A stretch of DNA of 43,183 bases from Gloeocapsa sp. PCC 73106. GTDB taxonomy: Bacteria; Cyanobacteriota; Cyanobacteriia; Cyanobacteriales; Gloeocapsaceae. Positions 33,471 to 41,927 of this stretch are shown here, one piece after another. The stretch is taken from assembly GCF_000332035.1 (NCBI RefSeq), contig NZ_ALVY01000205.1, forward strand, positions 1-43,183, given 5' to 3'. A model generated the notes under the pieces. That model searched no databases. It was given only the letters and a program-made list of their open reading frames with translations, and was not told the origin of the DNA. Position numbers and translations under genes: made by a program. The stretch's first letter is position 1. Each line of letters opens with the position of its first letter.

Positions 33471-35849
33471 CTAAGCGTAAACGATATCGGTTGCCAAGTT
33501 CAACACTCCACTGGATTCATAAACTCTAGCGATCAAATCATTAACCTCTGGTTGACCGCGGTATTCAGCATTGATGTAAATCTCTTTGAAAGCACCCAAT
33601 TCACTTTGACCTTGTTGGAAAATGTAATATGATGCTAAGGATGCGAGCAGTTGAATTTGATCTCCTTCTCCAGTCGCACCATCGAAATCGGTAATAATAA
33701 CGTAGTCTTGAGCGCCGTTAAAACTGTAAGCGGGATTTGTTGCATCTCCCTCATGGATGATAAAGTAATCGGCACCGGAACCACCTGCAAGAGTGTCTAT
33801 CTGCAAAGAGTTACTAGCAGGAGGTGTGTAACCGATTAGGGTATCGTTACCTTCCCCACCGGAAAGATTGTCACTACCCGCAGTGCCAGTTAGTTCCTGG
33901 TCAGTGTCACCACCACCACCATCGTCGCCACCACCATCATCGCCACCGCCATCATCACCACCGCCATCATCACCACCACCATCATCACCACCACCATCGT
34001 CGCCACCACCATCGTCACCACCACCATCGTCACCACCAGTAAAATTAAGGATATCTCCTGTGGTGGCATCAAGCTTCGCGATCCAGGCATCGTGAGAGCC
34101 CTGGTTGAGAGCTCCAAGGGAACTATCGGTGACGCCACTGACGTGTATTGTGTTTAAAACGTTATTAATAGTAATACTTCTGGGGTGGTCGGCACCAGTA
34201 CTACCAAATTTTTCCACCCACACTAAATCTCCTTGAGGATTATACTTAGCTATAAAAGCGTCTAAGTCGCCGATCCTAGCTCCTCCAAAATCCCCATCGG
34301 TAAATCCCGTGACATAGATGTGGTCATCTTCACCCACAACGAGGCTAGTAATTTCATCATCGCCACTACCCCCGACTTTTCTTATCCATTGCTGATTACC
34401 GAGAGTATCATATTTAGCCAAAAACCCATCAAAAGGAGGAAGAAGAGTACCCCCCAAAGATCCAGAAGTATATCCTCCTACGTAAGCGTTGCCAGCGTTA
34501 TCGGTATCTATCCCCCAAGCAAATTCAAAACCTGCGCTAGCTATTTGTCTCGCCCATTGCTGAGTACCATTCGGATCGAATTTAGCGATCCAAACGTCAT
34601 AGAGTCCTCTGTATGACCCCCCTAGATTACCGAAGGTCCAGCCCGTAGCAAAAACATTGCCTTGATCATCGATGGTAACACCGTAAGATTCGTCAGGTAA
34701 AGCTGATGTTCCAATCCGACTTAACCAGAGTTGATTACCATTACTGTCGTATTTACCCACGACACCATCCCAGGCGCTATAAGTAGTAATATTCACACCT
34801 GACAAAGCAAAAGAGGAGCCATCGGGGGCTACGTCTAATCGCAAAGAGGTACTAAACCCATCAATGTCTCTAGTCCACAATTGGTTACCCTGGGCGTCAT
34901 ACTTACTGACAGCAACACTAAAGCGAGAGTCTGGATCAAGAATTGACACTAGTCCAGGTTTATTTCGTCTCAACACGTAGACGTTACCCTGTTGATCGCT
35001 TTCGATATCCCAGACTAAATCCCAACCGGAAGTACCTAATTGTCGGCTCCACATCAGGTTACCCAGACTATCGTAACGGGAAAGCCACCCGTCTAAAGAG
35101 CCAAGATTTGTCCCCGCCAAGGAACTGCTTGTATAACCGGCAGAGTAAATACCATTATCAGGCGCTATAGCTACCGCCGTAGCTTCCTCCGCACCGATAG
35201 TTCCTATCTGTTTGATAGAGCTGTTAGAGACAGGAGGCTGAGTAGTGCCTACAAAATTAAAATAACTACCATCAAGACTCAAACCCGAGACGTTAGATAT
35301 AGTAGCGATTAAATCCTGGCTTACTCCAGACTGTCCTAAAAATATCTGGGTGTCAGTTCCTGATTGGACTAAAAAATAGTTGCTTGAACTCCCATAGAGC
35401 CTGATTTTATCCAAGCTGGGCTGAAAATCTGTGATAACCGCGTATTGAGCGGTACCAGAATTAGCGGTGGAGGCGTCTTGATAGTAGGCTCTGCGCCAAT
35501 CGCCTAAATAGAAGGTATCACTGCCGTTGACAGCCCCTCTACTGGTTTCTCCGTCACCAGTCATCGTATGTACTAATGGTGTATTTCTAGGAGGAATAGC
35601 AGCATCGTAAAGCAAAATCCTGTCGTTGCCATTGCGCCCTACGAACCCTCGGATAGATGCGTCGGAGAAAAACGGAAACATATCGCTCCCTGGAGTTAGG
35701 GGAAAGGAATTTGTTGATGTTGTCGGAGTTTCTGGAGGAGTTTCTGGAGGAGTTTCTGGAGGAGTTTCTGGGGGTGTTTCTTCCCAAGGGAAAATATTGT
35801 CAGCTAAATTTTCATCAAACTGGATGTTTAGTTCAATCTTTGTCAACAT
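33471..35849 (-). CDS. large secreted SBBP beta-propeller protein with RTX-like ends
   Basis: A 791-residue acidic protein with no signal peptide. In order: ETPP repeated four times (about 20-38); an RTX-like module with YAVITDFQPSLDKIRLYGS; seven SBBP units of the type AGYT...LGSLDGWLSRYDSLGNLMW, enough for one seven-bladed propeller; eight GGDDG units (residues about 605-645); then GTAGSDNLSGGEGNDTLIG and a second module with YVIITDFDGATGEGDQIQLL, related to the first. RTX-like repeats and no signal suggest type I secretion. The ATG at 35849 fits better than an in-frame TTG at 35960, which would add a basic extension. It probably serves in the cell surface or adhesion. Confidence 0.87.
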   Translation of the reverse strand: MLTKIELNIQFDENLADNIFPWEETPPETPPETPPETPPETPTTSTNSFPLTPGSDMFPFFSDASIRGFVGRNGNDRILLYDAAIPPRNTPLVHTMTGDGETSRGAVNGSDTFYLGDWRRAYYQDASTANSGTAQYAVITDFQPSLDKIRLYGSSSNYFLVQSGTDTQIFLGQSGVSQDLIATISNVSGLSLDGSYFNFVGTTQPPVSNSSIKQIGTIGAEEATAVAIAPDNGIYSAGYTSSSLAGTNLGSLDGWLSRYDSLGNLMWSRQLGTSGWDLVWDIESDQQGNVYVLRRNKPGLVSILDPDSRFSVAVSKYDAQGNQLWTRDIDGFSTSLRLDVAPDGSSFALSGVNITTYSAWDGVVGKYDSNGNQLWLSRIGTSALPDESYGVTIDDQGNVFATGWTFGNLGGSYRGLYDVWIAKFDPNGTQQWARQIASAGFEFAWGIDTDNAGNAYVGGYTSGSLGGTLLPPFDGFLAKYDTLGNQQWIRKVGGSGDDEITSLVVGEDDHIYVTGFTDGDFGGARIGDLDAFIAKYNPQGDLVWVEKFGSTGADHPRSITINNVLNTIHVSGVTDSSLGALNQGSHDAWIAKLDATTGDILNFTGGDDGGGDDGGGDDGGGDDGGGDDGGGDDGGGDDGGGDDGGGGDTDQELTGTAGSDNLSGGEGNDTLIGYTPPASNSLQIDTLAGGSGADYFIIHEGDATNPAYSFNGAQDYVIITDFDGATGEGDQIQLLASLASYYIFQQGQSELGAFKEIYINAEYRGQPEVNDLIARVYESSGVLNLATDIVYA
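33908..34036 (-). repeat. 15-base tandem repeat encoding GGDDG
   Basis: About eight imperfect 15-base units (CACCACCATCATCGC-like on the plus strand) encode a Gly-Asp linker. Third-position variation among units shows the repeat is not brand new. Such arrays expand or contract in units of five residues and keep the frame. Confidence 0.85.
35718..35780 (-). repeat. 12-base tandem repeat encoding ETPP
   Basis: Three perfect 12-base units and a variant unit (GGAGTTTCTGGA on the plus strand) encode four ETPP repeats near the N-terminus of the propeller protein. Perfect copies suggest recent slippage. Confidence 0.85.
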
Positions 35850-36140
35850 AATATATTTGCCAATTGAATAGTTATTTTTCGAGTGCTTGTTTGTTCTTCT
35901 GCTCAGGACAGTAGGAGTTTTATAAAACCCAAAGCTACCGGAAAAAAGCGAAAATTTCAAAGTGCAACCGAAGTTGGAATTATATTAACACTTCTTATCT
36001 GTTTTTTCTAGCTAAGTATTTAAGAAGAAATGAATAGGTTGAGTGCAACTGCTTAAATCTGGACAATAACCAAATTTAGCTCTAAATAAGTATTTTATTG
36101 CTTTTTTACCTCAAAAGAGCTACATAGTTTTAAATTAATC
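35850..36140. other. intergenic stretch upstream of the propeller/RTX-like gene
   Basis: About 290 bases between the minus-strand propeller gene and the minus-strand CPBP gene. It is AT-rich and repeats AGTGCAAC (near 35961 and 36034). No clear promoter, terminator or coding frame was found. Confidence 0.5.
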
Positions 36141-36734
36141 CTAGTTGGAGGGAAAGCCAAGCTTGTTGCCCATTTTCCAGAGAAGACTCGAACAGATATT
36201 AGTCACGATGTGAGCGATGATCGGCACGAGCAAATTATTGGTAATTAAGGCGGCATACCCTAACATTAAACCTACTATCGTAGCCCAAATAGCATAGGGC
36301 CACTGCTGAGAACCACTCATGTGTAATATTCCAAATATACAACTAGAGATAATTAGAGCTCCCAGATTCAAACCCAACGCCGACAACATTACACCGCGAA
36401 ATAATAACTCCTCGCTTAAGCCGGGTAAGAGTCCTAACCAGATTAAATCAGACCAAGTCAAAGGTTTTAGTACTAATTCCAGGTATGAATCGGCGCTATG
36501 GCGATAGGCGGGCCAAAGACGGTAAATCAAGCTACTAGACAGGATAATCAGTAATGCTAACCCTAAACCCCAAAGGATGGCTTGAAAACTCAATTCCCAG
36601 GGTAAAAGCGTTACAGAATCTAATTTTTGCCAAACTTTAGCTACCATTAAGAGGATTAAAGCAGTAACTCCCATTACTACCAGAATTTGCACACGAGTCA
36701 GGGGTTCTAAATCAGAATTGTTGGGGTTGGTCAC
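36141..36734 (-). CDS. CPBP family intramembrane glutamic endopeptidase
   Basis: A 197-residue protein with about six hydrophobic segments. The family motifs are E108-E109-x3-R113 in SEELLFRGVML, a histidine in GILHMSG and the final HIVTN; these glutamates and histidines form the active site of Rce1/CPBP-type intramembrane proteases. Substrates in cyanobacteria are largely unknown. Its start overlaps the end of the DUF3326 gene by 23 bases, so it is the last gene of the ferredoxin/small protein/DUF3326/CPBP operon. Confidence 0.9.
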   Translation of the reverse strand: MTNPNNSDLEPLTRVQILVVMGVTALILLMVAKVWQKLDSVTLLPWELSFQAILWGLGLALLIILSSSLIYRLWPAYRHSADSYLELVLKPLTWSDLIWLGLLPGLSEELLFRGVMLSALGLNLGALIISSCIFGILHMSGSQQWPYAIWATIVGLMLGYAALITNNLLVPIIAHIVTNICSSLLWKMGNKLGFPSN

Positions 36735-37788
36735 AATAATTGGTTAATGATGATAAGCGAGGACTAATAGACGTGAGGGCGACACCCGCACGGAGAGCGA
36801 CGATCGCACCCAGTGCTTCTAGATACGATTCTACTCTAAAGGCTTCGATTCCCAGAGATTCGGGGTAAACCTTCATAGACGTTCGATTTTCAGCAACAGC
36901 GATAATCTTAGTTTGGAGCTGGCTAAAACCAAGAATAGCAGAGCTACCACAAGCATCAGCGGGGACAATAACAGCGTCTACTTGTTCAGCCCAGATACTA
37001 TCTGGAGTGTATCGCTGTTGATTAGTGATGATCCGAGGAGCTTGACTTAATCCTACCAAGACGCAGGGTAAAAAAGTATAACCCAACTCCTCCGCTGCCG
37101 CTTTCGGGGATAATTGGGGTTCGATGGGTAGAGGTTTTAAAGCAGGAGCGTGGGCTGCAGGAACGGCAAAAGTGCGGACAATCAGATGAGAAATCACTGC
37201 TTCAGCGCCAGCAATAGGATCTACTCCCGAACCTTGTCGGTAATTAGCTAAAAGGGGACTGTCTATTTCGTCAGGAAACCTAGCTACTACTGCGATCGCG
37301 TCTACTTTGGCTTGGTCGATTAGTTTAGCTGCCGCTCTCAGTAGACTTCCTGGGTTACTAATCGTGCCCCAACTCGCCCCAGAAGGAGCAGAGCGCAACT
37401 CTACGCCTAAAGGAGCGTCGGTGAGGATATATTCCTTGATTTCGAGCCCTAGAGTAGCTCTAAGAGCGTCAGCCGCTTGTAGATGTCTTAGTCTAAGTTC
37501 TAATTCCATCCCTTGATCTAAAATCAGACCAATACTATTCTGCTTAACTGGACGCAATCCCCAACGCTTTAGAGCAAACTGATCCAGTGCGTATCCCTCT
37601 ACGTAATATATATTAGGTTGGGACCAGTAGAGTTGAGCTCCATTGAGGACATTAGGATGAGTAATCAATCGGTCTCCTAACCCGGCGATCGCTCTAGCTA
37701 TTGGCAAAGCATCCCCCGCGTAGCCACCTATACTAGCACCGATACCGGTGGGTACTAGTAACACTACTGTATAGGGGATTTTAGACAC
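36712..37788 (-). CDS. DUF3326 family protein
   Basis: A 358-residue soluble protein of DUF3326, found in cyanobacteria and plants. Typical blocks are VLLVPTGIGASIGGYAGDA at the N-terminus, ITHPNVLNGAQLYW, AVVARFPDE and VIVPADACGSSAILGF. Function unknown; the glycine-rich N-terminal turn hints at nucleotide or cofactor binding, but that is inference. Its start lies within the end of the 57-residue gene (8-base overlap), and its end overlaps the CPBP start, so translation of all three should be coupled. Confidence 0.88.
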   Translation of the reverse strand: MSKIPYTVVLLVPTGIGASIGGYAGDALPIARAIAGLGDRLITHPNVLNGAQLYWSQPNIYYVEGYALDQFALKRWGLRPVKQNSIGLILDQGMELELRLRHLQAADALRATLGLEIKEYILTDAPLGVELRSAPSGASWGTISNPGSLLRAAAKLIDQAKVDAIAVVARFPDEIDSPLLANYRQGSGVDPIAGAEAVISHLIVRTFAVPAAHAPALKPLPIEPQLSPKAAAEELGYTFLPCVLVGLSQAPRIITNQQRYTPDSIWAEQVDAVIVPADACGSSAILGFSQLQTKIIAVAENRTSMKVYPESLGIEAFRVESYLEALGAIVALRAGVALTSISPRLSSLTNYCDQPQQF

Positions 37789-37954
37789 TAGTAACGATCG
37801 CTTCCACGTGAACTTTTTGATTCTCTTGATCTACCCGGGTAATAGCCCAGCGCAGGGGTTCTCCTTGTTTTTGTAATTCTGCTTCTATTTCTTGTTGCAG
37901 AGCCTCTGGGTTGGCTTGCAGGTCGATTTCTGCGGTGATAAAGTGTGTTGTCAT
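37781..37954 (-). CDS. small conserved cyanobacterial protein
   Basis: A 57-residue protein, start ATG at 37954, one base after the ferredoxin TAA (the frame also opens at 37969 inside the ferredoxin). It begins MTTHFITAEIDLQANPEALQ and reads QKVHVEAIVTS at the end, with a predicted beta-alpha-beta fold. I know no function for it. The tight overlaps on both sides show it belongs to the ferredoxin-DUF3326 operon and is probably a real gene. Confidence 0.72.
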   Translation of the reverse strand: MTTHFITAEIDLQANPEALQQEIEAELQKQGEPLRWAITRVDQENQKVHVEAIVTSV

Positions 37955-37955
37955 C

Positions 37956-38273
37956 TTAGGATTTCCCAAATTGTTTACTATATACTATTTCTTCTTTTTC
38001 TGATTCAATCACTAAATCAGAAGTGGGATGAGCCACGCACAGAAGAGCGTATCCCTGACTTTGCAGTTCTGGGGATATTCCCATGCCCTCGCTTTGTTCC
38101 ACTGTTCCTGATTTAATTAAAGCCGCACAGGTAGTACAAACTCCCGCTAAACAAGAACTTGGTAATTCTACTCCCGCTTCTTGAGCGACGGCTAAGACGG
38201 TTTGATCTTCTGGTACTTCAATTATGTAATCTTCGCCTTGATGGTGAATTTTGACGGTATAAGTTGTAGTCAT
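37956..38273 (-). CDS. 2Fe-2S plant-type ferredoxin
   Basis: A 105-residue ferredoxin with cysteines C41, C46, C49 and C79 (CLAGVCTTC and LLCV), the plant-type C-x4-C-x2-C-x29-C pattern. The ATG at 38273 gives the family start MTTTYTVKIHH; the frame also opens at 38333. C-terminal residues DLVIESEKEEIVYSKQF extend past the core fold, as in some divergent cyanobacterial ferredoxins, so it may not be the main photosynthetic ferredoxin. First gene of the operon with a small protein, DUF3326 and CPBP protease. Confidence 0.92.
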   Translation of the reverse strand: MTTTYTVKIHHQGEDYIIEVPEDQTVLAVAQEAGVELPSSCLAGVCTTCAALIKSGTVEQSEGMGISPELQSQGYALLCVAHPTSDLVIESEKEEIVYSKQFGKS

Positions 38274-38466
38274 TTCATAGCATTTAAATTTTTGGTTCTT
38301 TTGACTATTCTGCCAAAATTTGGGGCTGAGCATCCCAAAAGTTTAAATATTAAGAAATTTAACCAAACTTTAATCTTAGTTACAGTTTTAGCCCTTGCTC
38401 TCTTATCTGGGGATCATAAGGTGCTAACTTAAACAACACTTGATAAAAATATAATGCTTTAAAAAG

Positions 38467-38634
38467 ATGAAAACGGAAAAAGATTTCCTCGGTGCTGCTG
38501 CTACGGCGGCTTTAGGAGCTGGAGTGGTAACTTCTTACGCTGTTAGCAGAGGACAAAACCCTCTACTCGCTCTAGGGATAACTTTAATGGCTGCTCTGTT
38601 TGCGGTTATTTGCCATCAAGCAGATTTAATTTAA
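38467..38634 (+). CDS. small membrane protein, conserved type, unknown function
   Basis: A 55-residue frame (MKTEKDFLGAAATAALGAG at the start) from ATG 38467 to TAA 38634. It has two hydrophobic segments (GAAATAALGAGVVTSYAV and LLALGITLMAALFAVICHQ) with a short polar turn SRGQNP between them, as in a helical hairpin. The codon use is like its neighbours. No strong ribosome binding site is seen. I recall similar small proteins in other cyanobacteria but no name. Confidence 0.6.
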   Translation: MKTEKDFLGAAATAALGAGVVTSYAVSRGQNPLLALGITLMAALFAVICHQADLI

Positions 38635-38647
38635 TTAACAACGATTT

Positions 38648-38696
38648 GCCTCTGCTTAAAACTCAGAGGCTCAGCTATACTATGTTTATAGTATAG
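38648..38696. repeat. two adjacent perfect hairpins after the small membrane protein gene
   Basis: GCCTCTG (38648-38654) pairs with CAGAGGC (38664-38670), and CTATACTAT (38675-38683) pairs with ATAGTATAG (38688-38696) around a GTTT loop. Neither is followed by a T run, so they may end or protect the transcript of the upstream small gene or be part of a repeat element; a third loose inverted repeat (GGCTGA...TCAGCC) lies at 38763-38800. Confidence 0.55.
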
Positions 38697-38837
38697 TAAG
38701 TAACAAAAAAATCCCAAATCAGAAAAGACTTACAGGATTACTTAAAAGAGAATGGGAGTTTCGGCTGATGCGTTTTGTACTTAGATAGACACCTTCAGCC
38801 AAAACCCCTATAAGATAATTCTTTTAGAGAGAATCTA

Positions 38838-39185
38838 CTAATTTATTAATCTTTCTAAGCCATAATTGACACTCCTAACATAGCTTGGATCGTCGATCGC
38901 ATCAGGAGAAACTCTTCCTGCGGCTATTCCCGCTTCAATCAAGGATTTAGCGGTTATTTTTCCTGAGCGGAAAGCATGATATAACATTGAGTTTCCAGAA
39001 GGAATACCCTGATCTTCAAAATAGCCTTGTGTTGCCAAAGACACTAAACCAGAAGGTTGATTATAATATGTAGTATTCTGGTTCGAATTCTGGTAACTTG
39101 AGTAACTGGTTTCTGAAGCTAAAAGAGGAGACCCAAAAGAACTGAGCATAAGAGTGGACATTGTCGCGATCATTAAGTGTTTCAT
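38838..39185 (-). CDS. small secreted protein, unknown function
   Basis: A 115-residue protein with a signal peptide (MKHLMIATMSTLMLSS...PLLA, cleavage near ASE). The mature protein has a Ser/Tyr/Asn-rich low-complexity segment (SSYQNSNQNTTYYNQ) and a helical C-terminal part with AFRSGKITAKSLIEAG. I do not recognise a family. It follows the DUF305 gene by 27 bases in the same direction, and both are predicted extracytoplasmic, so they may form an operon. Confidence 0.68.
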   Translation of the reverse strand: MKHLMIATMSTLMLSSFGSPLLASETSYSSYQNSNQNTTYYNQPSGLVSLATQGYFEDQGIPSGNSMLYHAFRSGKITAKSLIEAGIAAGRVSPDAIDDPSYVRSVNYGLERLIN

Positions 39186-39212
39186 TTTTTTTACCTATTT
39201 GTGCTTAATTTG

Positions 39213-39842
39213 TTATTTACCGTACCATTGTTGTCGCCACTGTGTCATCTGATTGATTTCTTGTTGTTGACTAGTGAGAATATCTTCAGCTAATTGTTGT
39301 AGTTCTGGGCGATCGCTGTTAGTTATTGCCTGTTCTGCCATAATTAAAGCTCCCTCGTGGTGAGGAATCATCGCATTGAGAAAACGCAGGTCAAATTCTG
39401 CATCGGCGTTTCCGAGATCCTCACTCATCATCATCGAGGCTTTCATCTCAGATGACATGGGCATACTGTGACCCATTTGAGCATGATACATTAGAGCTTC
39501 AGGCCCAGCATTAGGATACCATTGCTGTCTCCATTGCTGCATTTGGGCGATTTCTTGCTCTTGTGCTGCTATGATCGCTATTGCCAACTGCTTCATTTCT
39601 TCTCGTTGAGAGTTTTGTAAGACTGCTTCGGCCATGGCGAGGGCACCTTGATGGTGTAAAATCATACCGTCGATAAAACGTAGGTCAAACTCGGAATCTT
39701 TTGGTCCCAAGTCCATACTCATCTCATGAGCGGGAGCATTTTGAGTAATTAAAGCCGGGGTAACATAATTATCCAAAAGCACAGGCCCAGAGGAAAGCAA
39801 TCCCAACAACAACACAGAAGCAAAAGAATGTTTTGATTTCAT
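39213..39842 (-). CDS. DUF305 protein with two repeated domains
   Basis: A 209-residue protein with an N-terminal signal (FASVLLLGLLSSGPVLL). Two DUF305 units follow: FDLRFIDGMILHHQGALAMAE near residue 52, and FDLRFLNAMIPHHEGALIMAE near residue 149, each ending in QMxQWRQQWY. The paired HH-(Q/E)-G histidines suggest metal binding; DUF305 proteins are often found near copper-resistance genes, but none is seen here. The duplicated domain is common in the family. Confidence 0.88.
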   Translation of the reverse strand: MKSKHSFASVLLLGLLSSGPVLLDNYVTPALITQNAPAHEMSMDLGPKDSEFDLRFIDGMILHHQGALAMAEAVLQNSQREEMKQLAIAIIAAQEQEIAQMQQWRQQWYPNAGPEALMYHAQMGHSMPMSSEMKASMMMSEDLGNADAEFDLRFLNAMIPHHEGALIMAEQAITNSDRPELQQLAEDILTSQQQEINQMTQWRQQWYGK

Positions 39843-39905
39843 ATACTTTTCCTCAACTGTTCAAATTAGAGTATAGAGTTAAAAAATGAAATAGAAATGA
39901 AGCGC

Positions 39906-40604
39906 TTAACCTTTGCTAAAGTCGTATTTAGGAGTTTTTAGTTCTGGTAACTCTTGACAATTACTGATGTTTAGAGGGATTTGAGCAGCGATAAATAACT
40001 CACGACGCCGATATTTAGTGTCTGTTTCTTGAAAATCTTCGTGAGCGATCGCACCTGTATATTGGTATATGTGAGACATTCCCGCTATTTGGAGCATTTT
40101 AACCAAGCAGTTGCGACTAGGAATTAAAGCGTGATAAGTTAATCCCTGGGTTTCGTTTGTCCCTTCTTCTACTAACCAAGTAATCGGTTGTTCACCGGGG
40201 ATAATAATACTTTCGATCAACAGAATTTTGGGTGCTAGAGAACATAGATTACGAATCACCCGAAAAGGATTCTCTGTATGATAGATTAGCCCCAAACAAA
40301 AGATTAAATCAGCCACGGGTAAATGAGACATAGCCGTTTTCGATTCAACGTCTATCTGAATAAAATTAGCAGCGCTTACTCTCTCTCTAGCTATTTCTAT
40401 CAGGTCGTCTCGACCGTCAACACCCTGCACTTTTAAACCCAATCTTACCAACTTATCAGCGAACCAACCTGGACCGCAACCTACATCTAGACAAGTATTT
40501 AGGGTTATTTGCTGTTTGGATTGAATTTCTTTCAAAATAGCCTCGCAGACTTGCCAGCGGGCTTCGTTAATAGATATATAATAGCTTTGGTCGAATAGTA
40601 ACAT
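39906..40604 (-). CDS. class I SAM-dependent methyltransferase
   Basis: A 232-residue methyltransferase with a Rossmann-like core. LDVGCGPGWFADKLV near residue 38 is motif I for S-adenosylmethionine, VQGVDGRDDLIEIAR is motif II, and DLIFCLGLIYHTENPFRVI is the motif around the active site. It starts 14 bases after the Wzt gene, in the same direction, so it probably methylates a sugar or terminal group of the exported polysaccharide; some Wzt/methyltransferase systems use terminal methylation to stop chain growth. That role is inferred from context. Confidence 0.87.
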   Translation of the reverse strand: MLLFDQSYYISINEARWQVCEAILKEIQSKQQITLNTCLDVGCGPGWFADKLVRLGLKVQGVDGRDDLIEIARERVSAANFIQIDVESKTAMSHLPVADLIFCLGLIYHTENPFRVIRNLCSLAPKILLIESIIIPGEQPITWLVEEGTNETQGLTYHALIPSRNCLVKMLQIAGMSHIYQYTGAIAHEDFQETDTKYRRRELFIAAQIPLNISNCQELPELKTPKYDFSKG

Positions 40605-40618
40605 TGGCTTTGAATATT

Positions 40619-41896
40619 TTAATTATGTAGAGATTCTACTGAAGAAAAGGTTTTTGTATCCCAAGCTAACATCGGTCTAACTACCCCAGGAAAATCTCTA
40701 GCAAACACACCTCGAGCTGTATCGGTTACTCCCTGAGTTTCATGAACGTTAAAGGAAACAGCTCGTTCTAGCACTAGATACTCTGTTAAGGGATCGGGGG
40801 TAAGCATGACTATAGTAACGTGCATTAGCCCTATATTAAAGAGATTAGGGGGAATCCAGGCGATTACCCTATATCTTCCTGGGTGGGGTGGACCGTACAT
40901 ATAATCAGGATCAGTATAAGCTACAGCAAAAGCGAATTGATTTTTATCGTTTTTAAAATGAAGCGCGGGTTGAATATTTTTGCTGTTGTCAAAGATATCG
41001 TAAACAATTTCGATGCCGACTTTTTGATAGACTGGAACAGTAGTGACCCCTTCGCCCTCACTATTGATAACCTTAGCTGAGATGACTTGAAAATAGGGAG
41101 ACGTGGGTAATTTAGAGGGAGAATCAGGACGAGAAGACCACTGGGGAGTGACACCCATGACTTTTTCTACGTATTGACTGATTACAGCTTCTGTGGGACC
41201 ATCAGCGATAATTTCACCGCGATCTAACCAGAGACACCGATCGCAAAAACGAGCGATCGCGTCCATACTGTGGGAGACGAAAATTACCGTTCTACCTTCG
41301 GAAGTGAGTCCTTCCACTCTTTTTAAACATTTTTGTTGAAAAGACATATCCCCCACTGCTAGTACTTCATCGAGTAACAAAATATCCGGATCTAGATGAG
41401 CAGCTACAGCGAAAGCCAGACGCATACGCATTCCACTGGAATAGTGTTTAACTGGAGTATCTAAAAACTGTCTTACCTCTGAAAATTCCACAATATCTTC
41501 AAAAATTGCCTCAATTTCCCAATTCTGCAGTCCATGAAGCGATGCGTTGAGATAGATATTATCTCTTCCTGAGAGATTGGAGTTAAAACCTGTTCCCACT
41601 TCTAATAGAGAGGTAATTCTACCCCTGATGATCGCTCTGCCTGTGGTGGGATATACTAACCTAGAGAGAATTTTGAGCAGGGTCGATTTTCCAGCGCCAT
41701 TTTTGCCAATAATTCCAACTTTTTCCCCTTTGTAAATTTCGAAACTGACATTTTTTAAAGCCCAGATGATCGAATCTGTCGTTTTTCGCTTAAACCTGCG
41801 CAAAATACGTTCAGTTACTTGATAATTTTCTGACCCCAAATAATATTTTTTAGAAAGTTCGACGACAGAGATAACTGGTTGATTGGATATTGTCAT
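40619..41896 (-). CDS. polysaccharide ABC transporter ATP-binding protein (Wzt-like)
   Basis: A 425-residue ATPase. The nucleotide-binding domain has Walker A GKNGAGKSTLLKIL, signature YSSGMRMRLAFA, Walker B ILLLDEVLAVGD and the switch histidine in FVSHSMD. After about residue 265 comes a C-terminal beta-rich domain, as in Wzt proteins that bind the modified end of the O-antigen. The ATG at 41896 (MTISNQPVISVVEL) was chosen over an in-frame TTG at 41914. It lies 31 bases after the permease gene and works with it to export a cell-surface polysaccharide. Confidence 0.92.
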   Translation of the reverse strand: MTISNQPVISVVELSKKYYLGSENYQVTERILRRFKRKTTDSIIWALKNVSFEIYKGEKVGIIGKNGAGKSTLLKILSRLVYPTTGRAIIRGRITSLLEVGTGFNSNLSGRDNIYLNASLHGLQNWEIEAIFEDIVEFSEVRQFLDTPVKHYSSGMRMRLAFAVAAHLDPDILLLDEVLAVGDMSFQQKCLKRVEGLTSEGRTVIFVSHSMDAIARFCDRCLWLDRGEIIADGPTEAVISQYVEKVMGVTPQWSSRPDSPSKLPTSPYFQVISAKVINSEGEGVTTVPVYQKVGIEIVYDIFDNSKNIQPALHFKNDKNQFAFAVAYTDPDYMYGPPHPGRYRVIAWIPPNLFNIGLMHVTIVMLTPDPLTEYLVLERAVSFNVHETQGVTDTARGVFARDFPGVVRPMLAWDTKTFSSVESLHN

Positions 41897-41927
41897 GGTA
41901 TAAACGTTAAGCAAAGTGCGCGCTAGT

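Noticed and set aside
33908-34036. Tandem array as a CRISPR
   Set aside because: The units are 15 bases, contiguous, without spacers, and lie inside a coding frame. The same applies to the heptamer array at 32842-32891, which lacks spacers.
33824-34138. Plus- and minus-strand frames of His/Pro/Ser or Met/Val repeats within the Gly-Asp linker region
   Set aside because: They are antisense or out-of-frame readings of the 15-base GGDDG repeat. They have no ribosome binding site and no relation to known proteins; the minus-strand propeller frame spans the whole area.
35850-35960. TTG start at 35960 for the propeller protein
   Set aside because: It adds 37 basic residues unlike the acidic protein, has no ribosome binding site, and the ATG at 35849 gives the MLTKIELNIQF start expected for this type of RTX-like protein.
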